Source: Pseudorhodoferax soli (GTDB lineage Bacteria > Pseudomonadota > Gammaproteobacteria > Burkholderiales > Burkholderiaceae_C). From it: a stretch of DNA of 64,000 bases. Shown here piece by piece: positions 9,604 through 18,919 of the stretch. The DNA lies in contig NZ_QPJK01000002.1 in the NCBI RefSeq assembly GCF_003337555.1, positions 186,001-250,000 on the forward strand, given 5' to 3'. The notes below the pieces were generated by a model. The model searched no databases and was not told the DNA's origin. It worked only from the letters and a program-made list of their open reading frames with translations. Made by a program: the position numbers and the translations under genes. Positions within the stretch are counted from its first letter, which is position 1, and each line of letters opens with the position of its first letter.

Positions 9604-10023
9604 ATGCCAGGAACGATCTCAAGGGGCCGCGGCCGCCGCACCATGAACGAGATCAACATGGTGCCCTTCATCGACGTGATGCTGGTCCTGCTGATCATCT
9701 TCATGGTCACGGCCCCCATGGTCACGCCCAGCCTGATCGACCTGCCCAGCGTGGGCAAGGCGGGGCGCCAGCCGGACAAGATCATCCAGGTCGTCATCAA
9801 CAAGGATGAGCGGCTGGAGGTCAAGGGCGGCGATGGCAGCCAGCAGGTCTCGCAGCGCGAGCTGGCCGCCGCCGTCAAGCGCGCCCAGGGCGAAGACACC
9901 AATGCGCCTGTCGTGATCAGCGCCGACCGCAACGTGAAATACGAGACCGTGGTCAAGGCCATGGACGCGTTGCAGCGCGCCGGCGTCGCGCGCGTGGGCC
10001 TGTCGGTGCAGCTCGGCCAGTAG
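9604..10023 (+). CDS. tolR: Tol-Pal system subunit TolR
   Basis: The 139-residue ExbD/TolR-family protein has a single transmembrane helix (about 20-42) with the proton-carrying Asp24 in INMVPFIDVMLVLLIIFMV. The cytoplasmic N-terminus is short and basic. The periplasmic domain ends with a conserved amphipathic segment (VVKAMDALQRAGVARVGL). It forms the energised TolQ5R2 complex that drives TolA. The gap to tolQ is a single base and to tolA 11 bases. Confidence 0.95.
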   Translation: MPGTISRGRGRRTMNEINMVPFIDVMLVLLIIFMVTAPMVTPSLIDLPSVGKAGRQPDKIIQVVINKDERLEVKGGDGSQQVSQRELAAAVKRAQGEDTNAPVVISADRNVKYETVVKAMDALQRAGVARVGLSVQLGQ

Positions 10024-10034
10024 GCGAAGGGCCA

Positions 10035-11069
10035 ATGGCTACCTTGACCCACGCTGCACTGGAGCCGTCCAGCCTCACGCCACCGCAACAGGACGGCCTG
10101 CTGCGCTCCGTCGGCCTGGCGCTGGTGGCGCATGCGCTGCTGATCGCCGCTCTGACCTGGGGCGTGAACTGGAAGTCGCAGGAAACCCCGGCCGTGGAGG
10201 CCGAGATCTGGTCGTCCGTGCGCCAGCAGGCCGCACCGCGCGCAGTCGAGCCGCCAGCGGTGCAGCCCGAGCCCGAACCGCCCAAGCCCGAGCCCAAGCC
10301 CGAGCCCAAGCCCGAGCCCAAGCCCGAGCCCAAGGTCGAACCGCCTCCGACCCCACCGGCGCCACCCAAGGTCGCTCCGCCGCCTGACACCAGCGTGCGC
10401 GACGCGCAGATCGCGCTGGAACGCGAGAAGCAGGAACGCGAACGCAAGGAGCGCGAGCGCGAATTGGCCGAGCGCCGCGAACAGCAGAAGAAGGCCGCCG
10501 CCGAAAAACAGCGCCAGGAAGACCTGGCCGAAGCCAAGCGCGAAGCCCAGCAAAAGGCCGAGGCGCAGAAGAAGCTCGAAGCCCAGAAGAAGGCGGAGGC
10601 ACAGAAGAAGGCCGACGCCGAGGAACGCAAGGCGGCCGAGGCTGCCGAAGCCAAGCGCAAGCAGCAGCAGGCGGCCGTGAAGGCCGCCGACGAGAAGGCC
10701 GCCGAGGCCCGTCGCCAGGAGAACATCCGCCGCATGCAAGGCATGGCCGGCGCGAGCGGCGGCGCCACGGCCACCGGCAGCGCCCTGCAGTCCACCGGCC
10801 CATCGGCCAGCTACGGCGCGCGCGTGGCGGCACGCGTGCGGCCCAACATCGTGTTCCCCGACAGCGTGCAAGGCAACCCGAGCGCCGAGGTCGAGGTGCG
10901 CAGCGCGCCGGACGGCACCATCATCGGCAAGCGCCTCACCAAATCCAGCGGCAACAAGGCCTGGGACGATGCCGTGCTGCGCGCCATCGACAAGACCGAG
11001 ACCCTGCCACGGGACACCGACGGCCGCGTGCCCGGGCTCATGACGATCAGCTTCCGGCCCAAGGAATAA
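10035..11069 (+). CDS. tolA: Tol-Pal system envelope-spanning protein TolA
   Basis: TolA (344 residues) links the inner-membrane motor to the outer-membrane Pal system. It has one transmembrane helix (about 25-46), a Pro/Glu/Lys region (75-115) and a long charged Ala/Lys/Glu coiled coil (about 125-240). The C-terminal TonB/TolA-type domain (about 262-344) contains VRPNIVF and WDDAVLRAIDKTETLP. The Pro-rich region is built from tandem 12-bp repeats. tolB and pal do not follow, which is unusual; the next gene, acnB, converges across a terminator. Confidence 0.93.
   Translation: MATLTHAALEPSSLTPPQQDGLLRSVGLALVAHALLIAALTWGVNWKSQETPAVEAEIWSSVRQQAAPRAVEPPAVQPEPEPPKPEPKPEPKPEPKPEPKVEPPPTPPAPPKVAPPPDTSVRDAQIALEREKQERERKERERELAERREQQKKAAAEKQRQEDLAEAKREAQQKAEAQKKLEAQKKAEAQKKADAEERKAAEAAEAKRKQQQAAVKAADEKAAEARRQENIRRMQGMAGASGGATATGSALQSTGPSASYGARVAARVRPNIVFPDSVQGNPSAEVEVRSAPDGTIIGKRLTKSSGNKAWDDAVLRAIDKTETLPRDTDGRVPGLMTISFRPKE
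10281..10334 (+). repeat. Tandem 12-bp repeat inside tolA (about 4.5 copies)
   Basis: The unit cccaagcccgag is repeated four times exactly from 10281 to 10328, plus a half copy to 10334. It encodes a Pro-Lys-Pro-Glu run in the periplasmic linker of TolA. The copies are identical at the DNA level, so copy number could vary by slippage without changing the reading frame. Confidence 0.95.
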
Positions 11070-11083
11070 GGCACTTCTGCCCG

Positions 11084-11120
11084 CCAAAGAAAAAGCCCGC
11101 GATGCGGGCTTTTTCTTTGG
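11084..11120. terminator. Bidirectional intrinsic terminator between tolA and acnB
   Basis: A perfect 17-bp inverted repeat CCAAAGAAAAAGCCCGC at 11084-11100 and its complement at 11104-11120 surround a 3-base loop. The G+C-rich core is flanked by A-runs on one side and T-runs on the other, so it would terminate both tolA (plus strand) and acnB (minus strand) transcripts. Confidence 0.92.
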
Positions 11121-11148
11121 GCAGCGGGCCGCAAGCCCGCTGGGACGG

Positions 11149-13740
11149 TCAGGCCGGAACCTTGTCCGCCACGTCCGTGTAGTCCTGGATCTTGTCGAAG
11201 TTCAGGTACTGGTAGATCTGGCCGCTGGCGGCTGTCAGCACGCCCATGTCGACCATGTACTCTTCCTTGGTCGGGATGCGGCCCAGCTTGGAGCAGATCG
11301 AGGCCAGCTCGGCCGAACCCAGGTACACGTTGGTGTTCTTGCCCAGGCGGTTCGGGAAGTTGCGCGTGCTGGTCGACATCACGGTCGCGCCCTCGCGCAC
11401 CTGCGCCTGGTTGCCCATGCACAGCGAGCAGCCCGGCATTTCGGTGCGGGCGCCGGCGTTGCCGAACACGCCGTAATGGCCTTCCTCGGTCAGCTGCTGC
11501 GCGTCCATCTTGGTCGGCGGCGCGATCCACAGCTTGACCGGGATGTCGCGCTTGCCTTCGAGCAGCTTGGACGCCGCACGGAAGTGGCCGATGTTGGTCA
11601 TGCACGAGCCGATGAACACCTCATCGATCTTGGCGCCGGCCACGTCGGACAGCGTCTTCACGTCGTCCGGGTCGTTCGGGCAGGCCACGATGGGTTCGTG
11701 GATGTCGGCCAAATCGATCTCGATCACAGCTGCGTACTCCGCGTCGGCATCGCCCTGGAGCAACTGCTGGTCCTTGAGCCAGGCTTCCTGCGCAGCGATG
11801 CGGCGCTGCAGCGTGCGCGCATCGGCATAGCCCTCGGCGATCATCCACTTCATCAGCGTGATGTTGCTGTTGATGTACTCGGCGATCGGTTCCTTGTTCA
11901 GGTGCACCGTGCAGCCGGCAGCCGAACGCTCGGCCGAAGCATCGGACAGTTCGAAGGCCTGTTCCACCTTCAGGTCGGGCAGGCCTTCGATCTCGAGGAT
12001 GCGGCCCGAGAAGATGTTCTTCTTGCCCTTCTTCTCGACCGTCAGCAGGCCCTGCTTGATGGCGTACAGCGGGATCGCGTTGACCAGGTCACGCAGGGTC
12101 ACACCGGGCTGCATCTTGCCCTTGAACTTCACCAGCACGGACTCGGGCATGTCCAGCGGCATCACGCCGGTGGCGGCCGCGAAGGCCACCAGGCCGGAGC
12201 CTGCGGGGAAGCTGATGCCGATCGGGAAGCGCGTGTGCGAATCGCCGCCAGTGCCCACGGTGTCGGGCGTCAACAGGCGGTTGAGCCAGCTGTGGATCAC
12301 GCCGTCGCCCGGGCGCAGCGAGATGCCGCCGCGGTTGGCCATGAAGTCCGGCAGCTCGTGGTGCATCTTCACGTCCACCTTCTTCGGGTAGGCGGCGGTG
12401 TGGCAGAACGATTGCATGACCAGGTCGGCCGAGAAGCCCAGGCAGGCCAGGTCCTTCAGTTCGTCGCGCGTCATCGGGCCGGTGGTGTCTTGCGAGCCGA
12501 CCGAGGTCATCTTCGGTTCGCAGTAGGTGCCCGGTCGGACGCCCTGGCCTTCGGGCAGGCCACAGGCGCGGCCGACCATCTTCTGCGCCAGCGAAAAGCC
12601 CTTGCCGCTGTCCACCGGGGCCTGCGGCAGGCGGAACAGGGTGGATGCAGGCAATCCGAGGGCCTCGCGGGCCTTGGACGTCAGGCCGCGGCCGATGATC
12701 AGCGGAATGCGGCCACCGGCGCGCACTTCGTCGAACAGCACCTCGCTCTTGACCTGGAACTCGGCGATGACCTGGCCATCCTTGAGTGCCTTGCCTTCGT
12801 AGGGGCGCAGTTCGACCGTGTCGCCCATGTTCATCTGGCTCACGTCGAGCTCGATCGGCAGCGCGCCGGCATCTTCCATGGTGTTGTAGAAGATGGGAGC
12901 GATCTTCGTACCCAGGCAGACACCGCCGAACTTCTTGTTCGGGATGAAGGGGATGTCTTCACCGGTGAACCACAGCACCGAGTTGGTGGCCGACTTGCGG
13001 GAGGACCCGGTGCCGACCACGTCGCCCACGTAGGCGACCGGCAGGCCGCGGGCCACCAGTTCCTCGATGAACTTGATCGGGCCGCGCTTGCCGTCTTCTT
13101 CGGGCGTGAAGGGCGCGCCGTCGCGCTTGTTCTTCAGCATGGCCAGCGCGTGCATGGGGATGTCCGGGCGCGTGGTGGCGTCGGGAGCCGGCGACAGGTC
13201 GTCGGTGTTGGTTTCGCCGGGCACCTTGAACACCGTGAAGGTGATGCTCTTGGGCACTTCCGGGCGGCTGGTGAACCATTCCGCGTCGGCCCAGCTCTGC
13301 AGCACGGCCTTGGCGTTGGCATTGCCCGCGTCGGCCAGTTCCTTGACGTCGTGGAACTGGTCGAACATCAGCAGCGTCTTCTTGAGGCCGTTGGCGGCCA
13401 CAGTGCCAACCTCTGCGTCCTTGAGCAGGTCGACCATGGGGCCAATGTTGTAGCCGCCCAGCATGGTGCCCAGCAGCTCGGTGGCCTTGGCGCGCGAGAT
13501 CAGCGGGCTCTTCTCGGCGCCATGCGCCACGGCCGCCAGGTAGCTGGCCTTGACCTTGGCAGCGTCGTCCACACCGGCCGGCACGCGGTGGGTGATCAGG
13601 TTCAGCAGGAACGCTTCCTCGCCCGCGGGCGGTGCCTTCAGCAGCTCGATGAGCTCGGCCGTTTGCTGCGCCGACAACGGCAGCGGAGGAATACCCAGCG
13701 CAGCGCGCTCGGCAACGTGTTCACGGTAGGCTTGCAACAT
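11149..13740 (-). CDS. acnB: Aconitate hydratase B (bifunctional 2-methylisocitrate dehydratase)
   Basis: AcnB (863 residues) isomerises citrate and isocitrate in the TCA cycle and can also dehydrate 2-methylisocitrate. It starts with the AcnB-specific HEAT-like domain ([20 protein letters not shown]), followed by the swivel domain with [10 protein letters not shown]. Three iron-sulfur cluster ligands lie in [13 protein letters not shown] and [11 protein letters not shown]. The ATG at 13740 is preceded by a good AGGAGAAG ribosome-binding site, although the frame stays open upstream. It is transcribed away from the TCA regulator region, downstream of a small periplasmic-protein gene. Confidence 0.96.
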   Translation of the reverse strand: MLQAYREHVAERAALGIPPLPLSAQQTAELIELLKAPPAGEEAFLLNLITHRVPAGVDDAAKVKASYLAAVAHGAEKSPLISRAKATELLGTMLGGYNIGPMVDLLKDAEVGTVAANGLKKTLLMFDQFHDVKELADAGNANAKAVLQSWADAEWFTSRPEVPKSITFTVFKVPGETNTDDLSPAPDATTRPDIPMHALAMLKNKRDGAPFTPEEDGKRGPIKFIEELVARGLPVAYVGDVVGTGSSRKSATNSVLWFTGEDIPFIPNKKFGGVCLGTKIAPIFYNTMEDAGALPIELDVSQMNMGDTVELRPYEGKALKDGQVIAEFQVKSEVLFDEVRAGGRIPLIIGRGLTSKAREALGLPASTLFRLPQAPVDSGKGFSLAQKMVGRACGLPEGQGVRPGTYCEPKMTSVGSQDTTGPMTRDELKDLACLGFSADLVMQSFCHTAAYPKKVDVKMHHELPDFMANRGGISLRPGDGVIHSWLNRLLTPDTVGTGGDSHTRFPIGISFPAGSGLVAFAAATGVMPLDMPESVLVKFKGKMQPGVTLRDLVNAIPLYAIKQGLLTVEKKGKKNIFSGRILEIEGLPDLKVEQAFELSDASAERSAAGCTVHLNKEPIAEYINSNITLMKWMIAEGYADARTLQRRIAAQEAWLKDQQLLQGDADAEYAAVIEIDLADIHEPIVACPNDPDDVKTLSDVAGAKIDEVFIGSCMTNIGHFRAASKLLEGKRDIPVKLWIAPPTKMDAQQLTEEGHYGVFGNAGARTEMPGCSLCMGNQAQVREGATVMSTSTRNFPNRLGKNTNVYLGSAELASICSKLGRIPTKEEYMVDMGVLTAASGQIYQYLNFDKIQDYTDVADKVPA

Positions 13741-13813
13741 TTTCTTCTCCTGGGAACAGACCGACGGACGCATAAGCAAGAAGCGCACCGTTGGCGTGGG
13801 GCTGAATCTTGTG

Positions 13814-14413
13814 TTAGTTCTTGGGCGCGTCCGCGCTCTCAAAGATGGACCTGGGCGGGTTCTTCTTCATCTCGTCGGCAAACGCGAGCTGCGCCGGCGC
13901 CTGGCACTCATCCGCCACGCGAACGCCCTGCTTCTGGTTCATGAGCATGGACTTGTTGCCCAACTGCAGCCACATGGCGCCAGCCTTCGGATCTTCCAGA
14001 CGGATCGCGCCGGTGCGGCTTTCGACCGGATGCATACGGTAACGGGCGCCCTTGGTGGAGACCGTGAAGAAGCCGGGCTTCTGCTCGTCTGCCGTCACGA
14101 CCACATCGGCACCCAGCTCGCACTGGATCTTGCCGGTGAACACCCTTTGCGCGACTGCCAGATCGGCGTCGGAGATGACCACGTGCGTGTCCTCGGAGAT
14201 CGGCGTGACCTCTTCGACGGCCTTGGCCGCACTGCGCCGGATCGGCGCCTTCTTCGGCTCCGCCTTGGCGGTCGGTTTGGCGGCGGCCTTGGCAACCGGC
14301 TTGGCAGCGGTCTTCGTGGAGGTCTCGGCGGCGGCCTTGGACGTGCTGCTTTGGGCCGAGGCTGCAAACGGCAGAGCCATCGACAAGACAGCGATGAGGG
14401 CGAGCTTCTTCAT
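13814..14413 (-). CDS. Conserved hypothetical exported protein
   Basis: I do not recognise a named family. The 199-residue product starts with a clear Sec signal peptide (about 1-20, ending AASAQ). An Ala/Lys/Pro/Thr-rich, probably disordered linker follows (about 21-65), then a compact domain of about 125 residues. The domain has two cysteines, in KIQCELG and VADEC, that could pair in the periplasm. Segments [26 protein letters not shown] and [17 protein letters not shown] (listed in part) look like a beta-rich fold. It lies between the CitE-like lyase and acnB on the same strand, with 29- and 73-base gaps. A role in the TCA cluster is not implied by its sequence. Confidence 0.75.
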   Translation of the reverse strand: MKKLALIAVLSMALPFAASAQSSTSKAAAETSTKTAAKPVAKAAAKPTAKAEPKKAPIRRSAAKAVEEVTPISEDTHVVISDADLAVAQRVFTGKIQCELGADVVVTADEQKPGFFTVSTKGARYRMHPVESRTGAIRLEDPKAGAMWLQLGNKSMLMNQKQGVRVADECQAPAQLAFADEMKKNPPRSIFESADAPKN

Positions 14414-14442
14414 GGGAGGGAATTTCCTTGGCGGATGGGTTG

Positions 14443-15456
14443 CTAGGTTGCTGGCTGGCGTTCAGGCACGAAGAACGCCTGCGCCTGGTGCGGGAGCACA
14501 CGCCCTGTGGCGTGCGCACGCACCAGCACCTGCCAGAAATGGCGGTAGCTTGCACGGTCGTGCAATGTGCCTTCGAAGCTGACGGGCGCCCAGCTTGCAC
14601 CGATGGCGGCGTCCAGGATCTGTGCGGCTTGGTGGATCTGCTCTTCGTCCGGCGCGAACGCTTCAAGAATCGGACGGATTTGGCTGGGGTGGATGCTCCA
14701 CATCCGCGTGTAGCCAAACTCGCGCGCTGCGCGGCGGGCCGCCATGCGCATGGCCTCGCCATTGCTGAACTCGGTCACGACGCAGTGCGACGGCACCTTG
14801 CCGTGGGCGTGGGCGGCCGAGGCGATTTCGAGCTTGGCGCGCACGACCAGCGAATGGGCGAACTGCCCGGCCACGCCCATGCCGTCGGCAGGGATCGCGC
14901 CGGCGTGGGCCGAGACGAAGTCCATGAGGCCGAAGCTCAGCGACTGCACGCGTGCGTGGGCCGCGATGTCGAAGGCATTGCGCACGGCCAGCGGCGATTC
15001 GATCAGCACATGCAGCGGCAGCTGCGACGCACCCGCTGCATCGAGCGCCTGCACTGCGCGCACCACATCGGCCAGGCTCTCGACCTTGGGCACCATCAGG
15101 TGGCTCAGGCGCGCGCCGGCGCGGCCCGCGATGAAGGACACATCGCTGTCGAACGCGGCATGGTCGACCGGGTGCACGCGCACGCCGACCCGCATGCCGG
15201 GCGCAGCGGCCAGCGCCAGTTCGGTGACCAAGGCGGCATGCTCGGCCTCGCCACCCACGGGCGCGCCGTCTTCGCAGTCCAGCGTGACGTCGAACACGCA
15301 GGCGCCGAATTCCTGGGCCATCTCGGCCTGCAGCGCCAGGCTCTTGCGCATGCGCGCCTCGACGCCGCTGTAGTGGTCACAGACCGGCAGCGTGACGGCG
15401 CCGGCCTGCGCGCCGAGCAGCACGGTGGCGGGATGGTTGGCAGCGGTGACGGTCAT
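14443..15456 (-). CDS. HpcH/HpaI-family (CitE-like) acyl-CoA lyase or aldolase
   Basis: The 337-residue protein belongs to the HpcH/HpaI aldolase / citrate lyase beta-subunit superfamily, whose TIM-barrel enzymes cleave or form C-C bonds in malyl-CoA, citramalyl-CoA or similar substrates. Motifs seen are LDCEDGAP (metal-binding acid), VRVHPVD, the catalytic region HVLIESPLAV and SFGLMDFVSAHAG, and WSIHPSQI near the end. The start ATG at 15456 overlaps the tam stop by four bases. The neighbours tam, mdh and acnB suggest a role close to TCA intermediates, but the substrate cannot be assigned from sequence. Confidence 0.82.
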   Translation of the reverse strand: MTVTAANHPATVLLGAQAGAVTLPVCDHYSGVEARMRKSLALQAEMAQEFGACVFDVTLDCEDGAPVGGEAEHAALVTELALAAAPGMRVGVRVHPVDHAAFDSDVSFIAGRAGARLSHLMVPKVESLADVVRAVQALDAAGASQLPLHVLIESPLAVRNAFDIAAHARVQSLSFGLMDFVSAHAGAIPADGMGVAGQFAHSLVVRAKLEIASAAHAHGKVPSHCVVTEFSNGEAMRMAARRAAREFGYTRMWSIHPSQIRPILEAFAPDEEQIHQAAQILDAAIGASWAPVSFEGTLHDRASYRHFWQVLVRAHATGRVLPHQAQAFFVPERQPAT

Positions 15457-16241
15457 GCGGATTGACGTGCCACGATGAACATGCGGGGAAAGGCCAGCAG
15501 CCGCTTGCCGTCGGCACGCGGTGCGTACGCCGCATCGACGCGCCGCTCGTACTCCGCCAGGTAGCTGGACTGCAGCGCGGCCGGCAGGCGGTCGACAAAG
15601 GGCTTGAGCCCGGTGCCGCGCACCCATTCGACGATGGCCGCGGCCGAGGCCATTGGGTGCTGGTAGATGGTGTGCCAGACGTCCACCTGCGCCGCCAGCG
15701 GGGCCAGTAGGTCGTAGTAGCCGCCGATGCCCAGCAGTTCGGTGCGCAGCTTGTCTGCGTCGCCGATGGGCTCGGCCCAGGGCGCCAGGGCCGCCACCTC
15801 GCGCATCAGCCGATGGGTCGGCTGCTGCCGGTTGTCGGGCATCTGGATGGCCAGCACGCCGCCCGGCGCCAGCGCCGCAAACAGGCGCGGGACCAGCGTC
15901 TCGTGGCCAGGCACCCATTGCAGGGCGGCGTTGGCATAAATGAGGTCGGGCGCGGGTCCATCGGCCTCTTGCGGCGCCCAGGCCGCGATGTCACCCCATG
16001 CGAAGCGCGCCTGCGGCAGGCGCTCGCGCGCATTGGCCAGCATGGGTTCGGAATTGTCGATCCCGACGACCTTGGCGCCGGGAAAACGCTGCACCAGCAG
16101 CTCGGTGGAATTGCCCGGTCCACAGCCCAGGTCGACCACGTGGGCGGCCTGTGCCAGCGGCACACGCGCCAGCAGATCCTGTGCGGGCCGCGTGCGCTCG
16201 TCCTCGTAACGACGGTAGAGCGTGGGGTTCCAGTCGAGCAT
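15453..16241 (-). CDS. tam: Trans-aconitate 2-methyltransferase
   Basis: The 262-residue class I SAM methyltransferase starts with [20 protein letters not shown], characteristic of Tam. SAM motif I is [15 protein letters not shown] (about residues 36-50), with further motifs [15 protein letters not shown] and [17 protein letters not shown]. Tam methylates trans-aconitate, a spontaneous by-product and inhibitor of aconitase. Its location with acnB in the same cluster fits that detoxifying role. It lies 13 bases downstream of mdh and overlaps the CitE-like gene by four bases, so all three are probably co-transcribed. Confidence 0.92.
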   Translation of the reverse strand: MLDWNPTLYRRYEDERTRPAQDLLARVPLAQAAHVVDLGCGPGNSTELLVQRFPGAKVVGIDNSEPMLANARERLPQARFAWGDIAAWAPQEADGPAPDLIYANAALQWVPGHETLVPRLFAALAPGGVLAIQMPDNRQQPTHRLMREVAALAPWAEPIGDADKLRTELLGIGGYYDLLAPLAAQVDVWHTIYQHPMASAAAIVEWVRGTGLKPFVDRLPAALQSSYLAEYERRVDAAYAPRADGKRLLAFPRMFIVARQSA

Positions 16242-16254
16242 GCCGGCTTCCTGC

Positions 16255-17241
16255 TTACAGGAGGTGCTTGACGCCGTCCTGCTCGCTTTGCAGCTCGGCC
16301 AGCGTCTTGTCGATGCGCTCCTGGCTGAATGCGTCGATCTCCAGGCCCTCGACCAGCTTGTACTCGCCGTTCTCGCAGGTGACGGGGAAGCCGAACATCA
16401 CGTCCTTCGGAATGCCGTACTGGCCGTCCGACGGAATGCCCATGGTCACCCACTTGCCGTTGGTCCCCAGGGCCCAGTCGCGCATGTGGTCGATGGCGGC
16501 GTTGGCAGCCGAGGCGGCCGACGACAGGCCACGCGCTTCGATGATGGCGGCACCGCGCTTGCCCACGGTGGGCAGGAAGGTGTCGGCGTTCCAGACCTGG
16601 TCGTTGATCATCTTGGCCACGCTTTCGCCGCCGATGGTGGCGAAGCGGTAGTCGGCGTACATCGTGGGCGAGTGGTTGCCCCAAACGGTCAGCTTCTCGA
16701 TGTCGGCCACGGGCTTGCCGGTCTTGGCAGCCAGCTGGCTGGCGGCGCGGTTGTGGTCCAGGCGCAGCATGGCGGTGAAGTTCTTGCGCGGCAGGTCCGG
16801 CGCGCTCTTCATGGCGATGTAGGCGTTGGTGTTGGCCGGGTTGCCGACCACCAGCACCTTGACGTTGCGGCTGGCGACGGCGTTCAGCGCCTTGCCCTGG
16901 GCCGTGAAGATGGCGCCATTGACGGCCAGCAGCTCGGCACGTTCCATGCCGGGGCCACGCGGACGCGAGCCGACCAGCAGGGCGTAGTCGGTATCCTTGA
17001 ACGCGGTCATCGGGTCGCTGTGCGCCTCGATGCCAACCAGCAGCGGGAACGCGCAGTCGTCCAGCTCCATGATCACGCCCTTGAGCGCCTTCTGCGCCTT
17101 CTCGTCCGGGATTTCCAGCAATTGCAGGATCACCGGCTGGTCCTTGCCGAGCATTTCGCCCGAGGCGATGCGGAACAGGAGGGCGTAACCGATTTGACCA
17201 GCTGCACCAGTGACGGCAACGCGGACGGGCTTTTTGCTCAT
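16255..17241 (-). CDS. mdh: Malate dehydrogenase
   Basis: The 328-residue NAD-dependent malate dehydrogenase interconverts malate and oxaloacetate. Visible are the nucleotide-binding glycine motif [12 protein letters not shown], the substrate Arg region [27 protein letters not shown], and the active-site His in [10 protein letters not shown]. Length and motifs fit the cytosolic-type MDH usual in Burkholderiales. The ATG at 17241 is chosen over longer starts because [15 protein letters not shown] matches the family N-terminus. It is transcribed divergently from gntR across a 271-bp region with a clear promoter and operator. Confidence 0.95.
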   Translation of the reverse strand: MSKKPVRVAVTGAAGQIGYALLFRIASGEMLGKDQPVILQLLEIPDEKAQKALKGVIMELDDCAFPLLVGIEAHSDPMTAFKDTDYALLVGSRPRGPGMERAELLAVNGAIFTAQGKALNAVASRNVKVLVVGNPANTNAYIAMKSAPDLPRKNFTAMLRLDHNRAASQLAAKTGKPVADIEKLTVWGNHSPTMYADYRFATIGGESVAKMINDQVWNADTFLPTVGKRGAAIIEARGLSSAASAANAAIDHMRDWALGTNGKWVTMGIPSDGQYGIPKDVMFGFPVTCENGEYKLVEGLEIDAFSQERIDKTLAELQSEQDGVKHLL

Positions 17242-17328
17242 GAGGAAGGCTCCGGAAAGGAAGGAGGGAGAAACACCCCCGCCCAGGCGACGGAACAGTG
17301 AGCGCACGGGCCCGGGGGACAGCCCTAG

Positions 17329-17358
17329 AGTTTACCCGTGTTCCGCAAAAGTGGTCAA
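17329..17358 (-). promoter_or_regulatory. Predicted sigma-70 promoter of mdh
   Basis: On the minus strand a TTGACC -35 element (17358-17353) and a TAAACT -10 element (17334-17329) are separated by 18 bases, upstream of the mdh ATG at 17241. The palindromic operator at 17363-17386 lies just upstream of the -35 box. Confidence 0.6.
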
Positions 17359-17380
17359 TTTGTCTTATGTCTTATATAAG
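17352..17380 (+). promoter_or_regulatory. Possible gntR promoter overlapping the operator
   Basis: TGGTCA (17352-17357) and TATAAG (17375-17380) are 17 bases apart. The -35 is a poor match; the -10 is good and lies inside the TCTTATATAAGA palindrome, which would allow autorepression by GntR. The predicted 5' leader before the ATG at 17513 is about 125 bases. Confidence 0.4.
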
Positions 17381-17386
17381 ATAAGA
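17363..17386. promoter_or_regulatory. Palindromic operator between mdh and gntR
   Basis: The core TCTTATATAAGA (17370-17381) is a perfect 12-bp palindrome. It is flanked by another TCTTAT at 17363-17368 and another ATAAGA at 17381-17386, giving a doubled, nearly symmetric A+T-rich element in a G+C-rich genome. GntR/HutC proteins bind such palindromes, and the gntR gene is adjacent. Binding by this regulator is inferred, not shown. Confidence 0.65.
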
Positions 17387-17512
17387 TTGCCCGCCGCGCA
17401 GGCCGCTGCGGCACCGCGTGCGCGGGCATGGAAGGCTGGCTAGAACGCCGGCCGTCCGCGCGTCATCCAACCCCGCCGGGCGTTCCGACTCCCGGCACCC
17501 TGCCCCAGTTCC

Positions 17513-18313
17513 ATGCCCGCACCCATCTCCGGCAACGCCGCCGAGCCGTCCCTGGACACGGGCCTGAGCGCCACGCCGGCCTTCAGCCCGCTGTACCAGC
17601 AGATCAAGGGCCTGATCCTGCAGCGCCTGCAGGCTGGCGAGTGGAAGCCTGGCGAACTGATCCCGAGCGAGATCGAACTGGCCGCCCGCTTCCGCGTGAG
17701 CCAGGGAACGGTGCGCAAGGCGGTCGACGAACTGGCCGGGGAGAACCTGCTGGTGCGGCGCCAGGGCAAGGGCACCTTCGTCGCAACGCACACCGAGCAG
17801 CATGTGCGCTACCGCTTCCTCAAGCTCGTGCCCGACGACGGCGACCTCATCCGCGAAGGCCCCGCCCAACGCGCCTTTCTCGAATGCAAGCGCACCCGGG
17901 CCAGCGCGGAGATCGCGCGCGCACTGGGCTTGCGCAGCGGTGACGCGGTGATGCAGGTGCGCCGCGTGCTCTCCTTTGCCGCGGATGGCGGCGCCCAGAC
18001 GCCGACCATCCTCGAAGACCTTTGGCTGCCGGGCGGGCCCTTCAAGGGCCTCACCGCCGAGCGCATGGCAGGCTTTCGCGGGCCGACCTACGCCCTGTTC
18101 GAAACCGAGTTCGGCGTGCGCATGGTGCGCGCCGAGGAGAAGATCCGCGCCGTGCTGCCCGATGCAGACCAGGCCGGCATCCTGCAGGTCGCACCCGCCA
18201 CGCCACTGCTCAGCGTGGAGCGCGTGGCCTACACCTACAACGACACGCCCATGGAACTGCGGCGCGGCCTGTACCGCACCGACACGCACCACTATCGCAA
18301 CGATCTGAGCTGA
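17513..18313 (+). CDS. GntR/HutC-family transcriptional regulator
   Basis: The 266-residue regulator has an N-terminal winged helix-turn-helix (about 25-95). Its typical GntR features are PLYQQIKGLILQRL, GELIPSEIELAARF, VSQGTVRKAVDEL and RRQGKGTFVA. A UTRA ligand-binding domain (about 110-260) ends with VERVAYTYNDTPMELRRGLYRTD, which marks the HutC subfamily. It lies between divergent mdh and the sdh-gltA operon, so it may act on one or both. The ligand is unknown; a TCA-related metabolite is plausible from context. The ATG at 17513 was chosen because upstream in-frame sequence is not conserved in character. Confidence 0.88.
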   Translation: MPAPISGNAAEPSLDTGLSATPAFSPLYQQIKGLILQRLQAGEWKPGELIPSEIELAARFRVSQGTVRKAVDELAGENLLVRRQGKGTFVATHTEQHVRYRFLKLVPDDGDLIREGPAQRAFLECKRTRASAEIARALGLRSGDAVMQVRRVLSFAADGGAQTPTILEDLWLPGGPFKGLTAERMAGFRGPTYALFETEFGVRMVRAEEKIRAVLPDADQAGILQVAPATPLLSVERVAYTYNDTPMELRRGLYRTDTHHYRNDLS

Positions 18314-18375
18314 CTTTCGCGCATGGGCAGACGCATGTGCGACTGGCTTTGCAAGACCTCGTCGCGTTTGTCCTG

Positions 18376-18392
18376 TTGCATTGCAATAGAAT
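18376..18392 (+). promoter_or_regulatory. Candidate sdhC promoter region
   Basis: A TAGAAT -10-like hexamer at 18387-18392 abuts an 11-bp palindrome TTGCATTGCAA at 18376-18386, about 60 bases upstream of sdhC. No strong -35 is visible. The palindrome differs from the mdh-gntR operator, so a different activator or repressor may act here. Confidence 0.35.
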
Positions 18393-18449
18393 TTTGGGCT
18401 AACCGCCGCGACAGAATTACAAGGCAGTTACATCCACGAAAGCGCATTC

Positions 18450-18896
18450 ATGACAGAAGCCGCCTCCTCAGCACGACCCAAACGCCCCGAGTTCCGCAAC
18501 ATCAACGCCCTCACCGATCTGCCGACCTACCGGTTGCCGGCTGCAGGTTGGGTGTCCATCCTGCACCGCGCCAGCGGCGTGCTGATGTTCCTGTTGATGC
18601 CGTTCATCATCTGGATGTTCGACACCTCGGTCACGTCCGAACTGTCGTTCGCACGCTTCAAGGCCGCGTTCAACACCGGCCTGGGTTTTGCGCCGGGCTG
18701 GTTCCTGAAGCTCGTGGTACTGGCGCTGATGTGGGCCTACCTCCACCACTTCATCGCCGGGCTGCGCCACCTGTGGATGGACGTGAGCCATGACGCTGTC
18801 AACAAGCAGTTTGGCAAGACCTCCGCCACCACCGTGCTGGTGCTGAGCCTGGGCCTCACGCTGGTGCTGGGCCTGAAGCTTTTCGGCGTCTACTGA
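18450..18896 (+). CDS. sdhC: Succinate dehydrogenase cytochrome b556 subunit
   Basis: The 148-residue membrane anchor has three predicted transmembrane helices (about 36-56, 82-104, 125-145). Motifs are SILHRASGVLMF (quinone-site Ser/Arg) and the haem-ligand His in AYLHHFIAGLRHLWMD. With SdhD it holds haem b and the ubiquinone site of complex II. It is the first gene of sdhCDAB-sdhE-gltA; sdhD follows after 23 bases. Confidence 0.94.
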   Translation: MTEAASSARPKRPEFRNINALTDLPTYRLPAAGWVSILHRASGVLMFLLMPFIIWMFDTSVTSELSFARFKAAFNTGLGFAPGWFLKLVVLALMWAYLHHFIAGLRHLWMDVSHDAVNKQFGKTSATTVLVLSLGLTLVLGLKLFGVY

Positions 18897-18919
18897 TCAC
18901 AACAAGGAAAAGTCTCCCC

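Noticed and set aside
11476-13944. 822-codon plus-strand frame opposite acnB
   Set aside because: Antisense to a well-supported AcnB with all cluster ligands; low-complexity His/Gln/Arg-rich translation.
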